NCBI GenBank assembly: GCA_935421135.1
Contig: OW285190.1
Coordinates: 17,370,501 to 17,434,500 of the forward strand
Source: Bugulina stolonifera
Taxonomy: Eukaryota; Bryozoa; Gymnolaemata; Cheilostomatida; Bugulidae
DNA length: 64,000 nt
Direction of reading: 5' to 3'
The notes under the pieces were generated by a model. It was not told the DNA's origin. It did not search any database and saw only the letters and a program-made list of their open reading frames with translations. Within the stretch, counting starts at the first letter, position 1, and each line of letters starts with the position of its first letter. A program made the position numbers and the translations under genes. Shown here one piece after another: positions 47,801-59,800 of this stretch.

Positions 47801-50800
47801 TGCAATCACCATCATATTGCCTAAGTATTTCTACAGGATATTGTAATGGTACAGGACATTTGTATACGGTCAGACTTGGGACCAGATGGGTCGTCTCTGG
47901 TAGTTATTGAGCTACTGAGACCGCTCAATCTTTCATGTAATGCGAAGTCCTAGCACCACTCATAGGCACTTCAATTCTGGGTCGGTAGTCGTCCAAGGAC
48001 GACCGCACCAAATTACAGAAACCATTACAATATTCTAGAGGATGGTTACACAACTTACCCACTTAATGTATACCTTTTAATTTGCTTACAGCTGTAGATA
48101 AAATTTAATGATATTCTTTATTCAATATTTCATTTTTAGCTGCTGCTGACTTTAAACCAACAAATCTACAGATTACTGAGGTTACATCAGACTGTGTTAC
48201 ACTGAGATGGGATCATCCACATGATGATAAGGCTAAGTACCAGGTATCTAATAATATTTATATACATGTATATTCGTTTATTTATCACTAGTAGTGAGTG
48301 TAACTTAACATTCCCATTGGCGGATTTGGATTTTGAAATTGGGAATCTCTCTTGTATCTCTCACAGCATAGACTACATTTATCTTACTCCCACTGCGTGT
48401 AAAAAAAGCAAGAATATCAACTGTATGGTAGAATAGTATTTCCTTTTATTAGTTAATAAGTGATTGCTCTGAAAACAGAAATGCTGCCCTTGTGCCCTTC
48501 CCTCATAACAAGCATGACTCACTGCTGTATTTATTACTATGCAGTTATACTGTAATATTTACAGTATAAATGTGGGAGTATGTCATGGATATCCACAGAT
48601 AATACTAGTCCTTCTGCATTGTGTGGAATATCACCATCTGCTGGTATGACATGTAGAGTTAGAGTTGAAGATGTAGCTGAGACTGAACTATCAAAGGATA
48701 TCAGTTGTTCAGGTGAGTTGATATTTATGACAGTAGCATGAATGTTAAACATAAAATAAGAGAGTGATGAAAAAGTATACGTCTATTGCATGAGGACTGT
48801 TAACATATTTTCTGTAGTCCAACAACAAATATAAAAGTAAAGGAGCAAAGAAGCTCAAACTTCATAGTTATGTTTGGTCATTTCAAAAATTTATTTCTAG
48901 CAGATTCCATTCTCTGGAAGGTTACTTGTAGGCCTACTGTGTTATAACCAGAGAATGTTGATTTTGATAGTTTTAATATTTGACAACCTAGTTTTATAGG
49001 GCACCACTAGAGAGATTTGTTAAAAATTAACCACATCATCTGGACTGTGATTGGACATGAGGTCTCCAAGATTAGGTCATGTATTGTGGTGTCCTAGGTT
49101 GGAGAAAATTTAGTTTGATGTCAGACAACAAGAGATTATCAGTATACAGTACATGTACATGTACAGTATGTACCTACTGTACATGTACATGTACAGTAGG
49201 TACATACTGTACATGTACATGTACTGTATGTACCTACTGTACATGTACATGTACATGTACATGCCAAGTAGCCTGCTTTTGGAACTCTACCTCCCACTTT
49301 GTTGCACTCCCCTTATTTCCTCCAGATTTGTACTAAATTTAATCTATAAAATTTACTTTTACCAAAATGTTGATCACATGTGAAGTAAAGATTAGTGTCT
49401 AGAGCTTATAAGCATGGACTAGGGAGGAAAATCTTAGACGATGTTGATGTCAGTTCAGGATTTATACCACACCTTTAATTGAAATGGGTGCTTTGTCTGG
49501 GCATTGTCAGACAGCTCAACCAGTTCAGGTAGTTTAGCTTTTGATTTTGTGAATCAGAATCACTTTAATAAGAAAGTTTATTCATGCCACTGCATATGGT
49601 GGAAGTAAGATTCTTTGGCTCATGGAGAGTAGATGTTGTTAGAAATATAAAATTCATGCAATGATAGCCTACCAATGCAATAACTGTGATAATTATAAAT
49701 GAGTGATAATCAGTTATTATTAAATTAGTAAGAAAGATATTTGTTATTTTCTGTATTTTTTCCATTCAGGTATGTGGAATTTGCGGGGAATTCTTGAATT
49801 AGTTTAAAAGCATATAATCAAAACTACACTGTATTGAGGTTTATATATTGAGGTTTCAAATGCTTCTAAAACTAAGTACTCCACTGGCTGACTGAGTGTC
49901 AGCAAAGGGGATACGGATGTTTGACTTTTTTGCATGGGTGACATCACGACAACTTTTACTTTGTATATTAACCAGGCCTATTGTATCTAATCTATATTTA
50001 TACACGTACATATATGATTTTATACATGGAAGTTGACCTAATAGAGAAATCAATACTGCATATCTGTGTATTGATTATTATTCATTTGACTTTATTCTAG
50101 ACTTTACCATCCCTCAGCCTACCAGTCTATCATTTGGTTCTCCTACAAAGGCTTGGGATGATGGCAGATGGAGATACAAATACACAGTTACATGGGATGT
50201 ATGTATGGGATAATTATTATACTTATATTGATAATGTAGAGATAAATACCATGTTTATATAGGGTTACTGGTATCAGAAATGACTGAGCAATTCCCAGGT
50301 TAGAGTTAGACTCTACAATAAAAATTAGATACATCTATATCCCATCAATATTGCTGAAAAGAAAACAACATTCAATTTGTATGTAGTTCTTTACACTGTT
50401 CTGCTGTATTGTTTTATGATTTAACTAATGGGGGCAGCCCTACATACAGTGTATGGCCTGGTTTTGTTCAGTAGTATCAAGTGTTTGAAATTTGGTTCTG
50501 ACGATATTGTAGCAGGACATACATGTATCCCCTCCCACCATTATTTCCAGGTTCCCACATATTACTCAGCATGTCTCCACTCTACCAATCCATACCAATG
50601 GCAGGAAGACTCATATTCACCAACACTACACAATACAGACAGTTGGACTCTGAAAAGAGATGGTGGTGTTTATGTAACTGTTAGAGTCTGGGTGAGAAAC
50701 AAAGATGGAGGGCTCTCTACACCAACTACTAAGAGTATGACAACTCCTACTGATATACGTAAGTTATGTGTACATACATGCACTTATAAACTCTTATGTA

Positions 50801-53800
50801 ATTATACAGCAAGTGTGCTAAGTGCTGAAAGATGTATGATTTGCATTTATATGCACAGCAAAATGATATATTCACTGTAATATATTGCTGTGTTCTTGTC
50901 TTATGATCGAGAAATAAGCTTATCAAGTGATTTATATTTAATGCTAAACATCTAGACCTATAATACAACAAACTTGCCCAGCCTCAAATTTTCATCAGAA
51001 GAAGATAGAAGCAGGGGGAGGTAAGGGGCACTCTCCCAATTTAATTTGATTTTTCTTGTCAGCCTTAAGTGTTCGTGTGGATGTAGGGCACTGGCTCACT
51101 ATCCATATCATCACTATTTACACATCCGTCAGTGCACATTAACACTACTGTTCTTTACAACAGTAGTGTCCAGATCATGCATTAACATATACATATATAT
51201 ACATGTATATAGTATAGAATAGTCGTTCCTAGCCCAGAGTGTCCTGTGCTAACCTAGAGCGTACTAAATATTTGGAATAGTATAATATTGCAACCTCAAT
51301 CATGCAAGTTTGCGAAGTTAGCAAAGTTTCATTATGCATTAGCAATCTTTGTAGATATATTACACAAGGAAAGACTCCCTTTAGAAAACACTTGTTTTAA
51401 ATCTTCTTTCAATTATTTAACATGTGCTGCTATCTCTTTCCAGCTCCTCAAGTAGCACCAAAAAACTTCCAACTAACACCTGTATCACCAACCTGTGTTA
51501 GTCTAAGTTGGGATCCTGTACTATATCCTAATGGACCAGAGAGTGGCATTGTATATCAGGTTAGGAGTACAGGCAGTATTCTACACAATTATTATGTAGG
51601 CTGACTACATTCATATGTGTTATTGTATGGCATCCTCTGCAACGTTCCATAAATTCCTGCTAACCACATATTACATGTATATAGTCTTGAACGCTGCAGC
51701 AATTCAGTAGCTATGCCTATTCTGGCAGGTTAACTATTAACATATTGATGCAACCAGTTAACTCAATGATAACTCTACTAGCAATTTGGAGTTGTCTTGC
51801 CTTCAGTTTGAACTAAACAATTCAAAAACAAAAACACTCAGTTTTACATAGGCTTATTATAGGCTTAATTACACAAGAATCACCCTGTGCCCATCTTTAT
51901 GCTTCTGCGTACCACTGAGCATATATGTCTCTCTATGGTAAGTCCCCTTGGTCTGTTTACTGATCAGTCCAAGTGCTCTAAAGAGCTCCTACTCCATATG
52001 GTACCTTTACTCCATACAGTAGGTTCCAGTTCCAAGTCTGTGTAGTCAATACAAGGACTACATTGCAATGTATTACCATATTTATACAGCATTCCTGTAC
52101 AAATTGTAAGTCAGCATTGAAAAGAAAGCCCTGGTAAATCTCTACTATCTATACTAGCTGGTTTAGAAAAGGGACTAATAACTTACAATGCATCAATGTC
52201 AATGAAAGCTGAATAACATATGACAATAAATATCCAATAACATTTTATACAGTAAATGTATGCAATAAGGAGCCAGACTATACATGTATACACAAACACA
52301 TACTTTATCAAAGAATTGCGATTTACAATGTACATGACTAGAATAAAGGTTACTGCTATGTTTAGGACATATGCTATAAGAATATCTACAATGTAGCTGT
52401 TGATAAGTTGTTGCTAAAAGTGAATTTTTCCTGGTTGTGAAGGGACCTTATAAAATCCAACAATTTCTGTATTTTGGCAATTTTTAGTCTAAATCTAGGA
52501 CGAGATAACTCCCAATTGGGAATGTGTTTGCCCGAGTGGACAGATTTGGCAACACACAATGTAATTGTATCAAAAATGGTAAAAACAATCTCTTTATATA
52601 AGAGATAGTGCTGTGAGGCAGAAGAATGGTAACAACCCATAATGACTATACATTTCAGTACAACTGTCTGTCTGACTGGAGAAACATACCAGAGAATAAG
52701 AGAGTCTGTAGATTGACACCAAATACTGAGGTATCCTGTAAAATTAGAGCTAGAAGAGGGAGTAACAGTGATGGTAATAGAGACAGTGAAGAGACTGGTG
52801 TAAAGAGAGTGACTACTTGTAATGGTTAGTTATTATTAGCATACAATTATTTACTGGTATGACATGGCACTGCACAGTATTGTACTCGTTATTATTGTGT
52901 CTAGCAGTGATTATTAGTTTTGTAAAGCTTTAAGGCAATACAAAAGCATGTAAATTGTGGGAAAAGCAGAGAATTCAACAATCTTTCTCTGAGATCTGCT
53001 AACACTGGGATGGATTGGCCGACTGATCCGACACCAAGGCCGACCTATTCAGAGGTCATCAAGAAGGCCTTGTCACCCAAGCGAATACTTTCTATTTTGA
53101 GTGGCTCTACGAATGCCTTTATGTCTAAACTACTTGTGGAATAGTTACATTTATTAGCTAATTATATTATAAGTCTTTTGCCTATTATAAAGTGATGGTC
53201 GATGTCATACATGTAGATAATGCTCACATTTACATATAATCCTTTTCCTATTATTGTAAGCACTTTTTGTGCATGGCCGACCCTTTTGATGGTCAGACCT
53301 CGGACATTTTCAGCCATGTTGTTACGTGATTTCCAGGGACGATACCTTATCATACAGCCCGATCCCCTGTCGGCCCTTTTCGCCGGAAGTTCATTTCATA
53401 TAAAAGCCAGTACATTTTCTATGCTAAATCAGTTGTTGATTGCGCTCTAATAAAGCAACATCTTCTAACTCAACCTACAGAGTCTTACTCTTGCAGGCAG
53501 GCAGCTCCAGCCTTGGTCCTTGGACCTTTAGCGCCCGAGCTCGTCCTCATACTCGTATAAGCCTCTTACTACACTCCTTGTTGAGTATAAATCATCGGAC
53601 CTTAGCCAATCTCGGATTCTTCAATGAGTCTAGCATCGGGTCTACATCCCCTCATCAACACAGATACTTTCTACACTGCTACGGAGTATAAAGCATAGGA
53701 CCTACGTCGACCCTTGACTCTTTAATGAGTCCAAGCATTGGCCTACGTCCTCTACAATAACTACAACTGTTCACTCTTTATGTAATGTGTAGAAGTTTAC

Positions 53801-56800
53801 CTTGGCAGCCCACTACCACTACCAAGCACTTCCCACACCCGTGCCAACATATCGGCACTCGTGTGACACCCATCTAGTTGGTCAACTATTATGTGGCCTA
53901 CACAGGATATCATTGAATACTAAAATATGGCATATGCATGGCATTATTATCTCCACAGATCCATTTGATCACTCCAGCTTGCAGATCATTACTCCTACAC
54001 AGAGATTACAATCTGAGAGGAAGAGATGGAGATACACAGTCACATGGCAGGTAGCCTAATATCCAATATGTTTAGGGTTGTAGCCACATCTTTATATAAT
54101 ATTTTTCTATAGCAAAGATATCTTATTTTTAACCAGCCAAGGACCTAATTCTACAGCAGTAGAAGTGGCCATTGCTTGCTACAGAAAAATTAATGTTATA
54201 ATTAAGTGGCTACTTTTCACTAGTAGGGCTTCCCTGTTTATGCGTACATTCTACAAATAGCTACATTCAAAATCTAGGGTTTAACATTCAAGTGCACCAC
54301 TTAACAGTAGTTTTATGTTAGAGTGTTAGAAGGAATGCCAAAAAAAATGAAATTCAGCTAATCTCTTGCTTTCAAGCATTCTACGACATTTCGGTGTGAG
54401 CAGTTAATCATCTATCATTTTGTTATGAATAATAATCTGAATCATGTAAGAAAATTTAACTGTAGTAAGATTCAAACTGAGAAGTACGTATTCTGTCACT
54501 GTTGTAAATCTCTATTTTCATCTGGGTATCAAACTGAATTATTTTTCCTAGTCTTTGAAACATGTTTCTACCCATTTGTATGCATATAAGCTTGGACTGC
54601 AGCTAGACTTTATTATGGTGTTATATGCCATATGGCATACACTGTCATACAAGCATTTAGTTAGCACAAGCCGTATCAACGCAGAAAGGTCACAGTTTGA
54701 GGGTCTGGGGGCCACATGTGACCACGAACCCCCCAGCCTCCAGTTGGTCACCGCTACACTGTATAAACTACGTCTATTAATACATGTACATGTATATATG
54801 TATAATTATGTTCATATAGATATGAATGCCTGTCAACCAACTCTGTGTTTTAGCTTCGGTCTGGTTACAACTGTGACAAGTCTTCACCAATGTATAAACT
54901 AGAAATTGATGGAAATGCAAAACTCGGGAACTCTGCACAGACTAGCTACTCCTTCTATACAGATGGATATGTTCGTGTTACTGTTAAACTCTGGTTAATA
55001 TATGTGACTGGAGAGTTATCTACTCCTGCTACAAAGCCTTTTACTACACATACAGGATTACGTGAGTACATATCTGTATGCTACTATGTTATTGTTAGTA
55101 AATTTTTTGTATTATACATTGCCATGCGAAAAGACGTTTGCAGTTTCAAGTTTTGGCAAGGGAATGATGCAAAATCTACTTCATTTCCTCATCGCTTATT
55201 ATAGTAAGTGAGTAGGTCATTAATCGAAATACTATGCTGTCAATTGGAAAGTACAAATTCCATTCTAATACATGTAACTAGCGCATCCATAGCAACTCAT
55301 CAATAATCTGGCATTGGATATCAATTTAAAAAATCCTCGAAAAGCAGCTGTGATCAAAAATTCTAACAATTGGCATGGTACAGCAATATTGTAATGGTTT
55401 CTGGTATTTTGTGCGGTCGTCCTTGGACGACTACCGACCCAAACTGAAGTGCCTATGAGTGGTGCTAGGCCTTCTCATTACATCAAACATCGAGCGGTCT
55501 CAGTAGTCCAAGTACTACCAGAGACGACCCATATGGTCCCAAGTCTAACCTTCAAACTATACTTTGAAAGAGAGTGATCCGACCTAGTAGGCGGTTCGCT
55601 AAGCGAATGACCTGACAAAAGAAAGTGAAAGTCTCCGTATCAAGTATAGATGTGTCTTTATTGAAAGCCAAGCAAAGACTGAGACAACAAACGATAAAAC
55701 AGTGCCCTTTATATAGTAGGAGAACCTCCGCCCGACGTAGTGTCGGGAAAAGGCGACATAAGGTTGTCCGGAACTTGCGCAACAATATGGCAGCCGGAAG
55801 CGAATATACGTCATGGAAAAGTACCAGTAATGTACAATAACAATGGGTAGCTAATTATAGACATAGTAGACCAGCATAATGACTCAGTAAATGCCATACA
55901 TGAGTGTACAATAGTATATGGTTAAGTAGTACAGAATACAAGCAGGTGTATACATGTAAGCACACATAACAATGAGTGTCAGGTGATTAGAGGCGACTGT
56001 GCCTACCATTACACAGCCCCCTCACACTAGGTCATAGGTGTCTCTAGTGTCAAGTTCATAAGGGTACGATATAGATTCTGGGGTCGACTCTGTGTCCAAT
56101 ATCCTTCTCCAGGTTTCCAATCCATTAGGTACAGGTGTACTAAGCTGTCGAGCGCCATGCTCTTCCCTATAATCCAGCTAATGACTTCTCTCAGCAACAG
56201 CTCAGCAATGGTTACTGTCTGGGTCCTTAGGTTGCTTAATGACATCTTTGTCCTTGTCTCAAGGCTGTCGGGGTTTATGACAGCTGGTATTTGCGTCCGA
56301 GGGAAGACCAGCAATTTCGGTTTGTCTGGCGGTTCTGGCGAGGTTTGTCTGGCGGTTCTGGCGAGGTTGGTCGACTTTCCATCCTTCTTGGAGGTGTCGG
56401 GTTGCACTGGGTCCCTTGTCCCTGGCCGATGGACTCTTGTGTCCTTGTGTAGACTGTTTCTCTTTTGGTCCATTGTCTGTCGTAAGGCCAAGATTCAGGA
56501 TGCTGGAAAGAGTCGACAGCACCATCTGGGGAGTGAGTTAAGTCGGCCTTCCCGTCAGGGGGTTTGTCAGGTTCCTTGTGTACCGGGATAGGCTTGCCTT
56601 GGCTATCTGTGGGTTGCAACCTCGAGTCGGGTGTCACGACTTCTGCCTCTTGTTGGGGAGTCGTGGTTTGTTCTGATTTCTCTGGGATTGGATTTGCAGA
56701 TACAATCTGACGTTCTGTTGTCAAATCTGTTGGCTCGTCTTTGGTTTCGTCCAGCGAGAGCTCTGCTGGGTCGGTTCGTGTCTCACAAACTGGGATGACA

Positions 56801-59800
56801 TCTTTGGTCATTAAATGGGATGACGACTCGTCATCGCAGGCGATTCCCTTTGTCTCTTCTGAGACACTGTCCTTTGTCATAGGGTCAGACCAAGTAGTGC
56901 CTTGCTCCTTAGGAGGAGGTGTAGCCGTCTCGTCCATTGCAGGAATAGAAAGAATACGACTGCTGTTATTAGTTCTACCAGTGGCACAAACAAGAGTGCA
57001 GAGGTTGTCACATGCAGGGACACATGTACATGAGCCACTGTAGAGTGTTGGACGAGAAAGGACTACTCGTCTGGGAGCTGTCGAATTTATACTCGCCGAG
57101 GGATGAGTGTATTGCTCATTTGTAGGCAATGCCTCAGGCACATTTTCTTTGTTCGACTCGTCAAATGGGCGCGGGAACACGGCATTATCTGCCTTCGATT
57201 GCCCTCTATCCACTTTGCGGGATTTCGAGAGTTCAGCAATCTGTATCTTTGGCTGAACTTGTTCGGCAATGCTGAATTCCGTGAAAGAACATTTTGCTCT
57301 TTGGGTATGAACTGCTGGCAGTTTAGACTGTTTCTCTGTCGCCGGGAATGTGTCTTGGAGGTCAGCCACGCGATACTTCGCGTCCTCTGGGTCAGGTCGG
57401 GCTGTTGAAACTTGAACGTCTTTCGAGAGGTTCAGAAATAGCTCTCTGTTTGAACCAGTACGGGTCGCCCCGTGTCGATCCTCAGGCCGCGGACTTGGAC
57501 TGTGGTGTCTGGCAGTTCTACACACAATAAGCCGTCCGTCGGGTTATACTGAATTTTGGTGGGAATCAGTTGCTGATTAGTATGGAGTCTGGGTGTAACC
57601 AGATCCTGGTGGTCCTCCTGAGTTGAGGACGTGTCGGGGGTACCTTGGGAGGTCTGGTCCGATTTAGTAGGACTTCTGAGTCGTCCTTTCAGCCTTGGGA
57701 GGTGATCTTTGATCACTTCTGTGGTGTCCGGCTCTGGGTGGAGTCATTTCTTGCCTGGTTCTGGCCTAGTGGGTATAGGTTCGTCCACTATGACGGGTTC
57801 GGGTTAAGCCGTCGGCCTGATGTAGGGTTGGCTAGCTACACGTAGTGTTTCCTGATTGGAGCGGCTACTCTTGTCTTTAGGCCTAGTGGGTATAGGTTCT
57901 TTCACTAAGACGGGTTCTGATGTATCCGTCGGCCTAGGTGGGTGTCTGTTAACTGTTTTAGGCCCACCCTGTCGTTTGTTTGTGCTCCTGCGTTTAGGCC
58001 TAGTGGGTATGGATCCTTCCACTAAGACGGGTTCTGATGGGTCCGTCGGCCTAGGTAGACGACCATTGGTTGGGCTCAGTCCACCTTCTCTTGGTTTGGC
58101 CTCAGTAAGAATAGGTTCGTCTACTGGGACGGGTTCTGATGTATCCGTCGGCCTAGGTGGACAACCATCTGTTGGGTCTAGTCCACCTTCTCCTGGTTTG
58201 ATGCCTCTGTCAGCCTCAGCAGGAATGGGTTCGTTTACTGAGACGGGTTCTGGTGTGTCCGTCGGCTCAACTTCTGCTTCTCGACATCACTGTAAGAGGA
58301 TGTGTAGAGCTTTCTGTATGAGGTCATCGGGAAGCTCCTCTTGATGAGGGTTTGCCCCATGGTCGTGATTCTGTAGGAAGATTGTTCCGGCCACGACCGC
58401 ATCGTCCAGATCATAGGGCTGTGTCCATGTGTAGTACCAACGTAGACTGGGGTCGCGGACCGTGAGGAAAAACTTCTCAAGGGTCCATGCGTCCAAGGAT
58501 GCAGGAGGTGCTCCTTCAAATGCTATCGCCATCAGTCTGCGGACGAAGGCGGCATGCTCTCTGAGTGACGTGTGAGTGGGCTGTTCCAGGGTGAACAGCT
58601 TCCAGCGGGCTTCTCTGGCAGACATTCCATACTGCCCCTTCAGCCGGGCGAATATCTCTTCGACTGAGCGGGGTCGTCCACACTCTTATGCGGGCCCGCG
58701 TAGGGCGGCTCTGAGCCGTATGAGGCGTGCTCTGTAATTCCAGTTGCAGCGCTCTGCCATAGCGGAGAAGTCTTCTATGAAAAGTTCCACGTCCTCTTGT
58801 CCATCGTAAATGAGCGTGTCGGGGTCCTGTTCCGTCTGGTACATTACCTGCTGAAGCAGGTTCCTTATTCGGTCCATGTCGGTAGGGTGTCGGGTAGTGA
58901 ACTAATGGTCTTGAATTGTTAGGGCGGGTCGGCCTAGTCAACGTACTGAGTACCGTCAATCTATTCTGGATCCGAGGTCGGTCTTTAGTTGAAGATCCGG
59001 CGTAGGTCGGGCTACATCCTGCGGAACCACGAGAATTAAGGGTGCGCTTTAGCTTTTGTCACCTTCTCGTCATGCGGGTTCCTGGGTCCGAGTCCTTAAT
59101 CGCCGGTAAAGTATTGAAGAGTGAGGTCGGTCGGGTTTCCGAGGCCGAGGTCACCTTCCTTCGTTTCGTACTGTAAGAGTACGACCTTAGTATCCCACTG
59201 CTGCCACCAATGTAATGGTTTCTGGTATTCCGTGCAGTCGTCCTTGGACGACTACCGACCCAAAACTGAAGTGCCTATGAGTGGTGCTAGGCCTTCTCAT
59301 TACATCAAACATCGAGCGGTCTCAGTAGTCCAAGTACTACTAGAGACGACCCATCTGGTCCCAAGTCTGACCTTTAGACTATGCTTTAAAAGAGAGTGAT
59401 CCGACCTAGTAGGCGGTTCGCTAAGCGAATTACCTGACAAAAGGAAGTGAAAGTCTCTGTATAAAGTATAGATGTGTCTTTATTGAGAGCCAAGCAAAGA
59501 CTGAGACAACAAACGATAAAACAGTGCCCTTTATATAGTAGGAGAACTTCCGCCCGACGTAGTGTCGGGAAAAGGCGACATAAGGTCGTCTGGAACTTGC
59601 GCAACAATATGGCAGCCGGAAGCCCGGTATATATATACAATAGTATTAGAGCATTACGTCACAATCAAAACAAGTCTGGTGCAATGTCTATTAATACCAT
59701 TAACCTTCGTAGAAGGACACAAAGGAGAGCTATAACACGGATATACGTCATGGAAAAGTACCAGTAATGTACAATAACAATGGGTAGCTAATTATAGACA

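Noticed and set aside
54655..54770. Possible tRNA or tRNA-derived SINE around the AGCACAAGCCG and GGTCACAGTTTGAGG blocks
   Set aside because: The spacing is box-like but no acceptor stem or anticodon arm pairs, and the surrounding sequence shows no tail or duplication.
57432..57716. D-T-G motif (RGLRIDTGRPVLV) in element 2 as a protease remnant
   Set aside because: The triplet is not followed by the Ser/Ala and hydrophobic pattern of a retroviral-type protease, and no second protease motif is near.
56157..58344. + strand open frames of 144 and 162 codons inside element 2
   Set aside because: They are antisense shadows of the element's repeat-rich - strand coding region, with repetitive SVGLGG-like content caused by the 110-bp tandem repeat.
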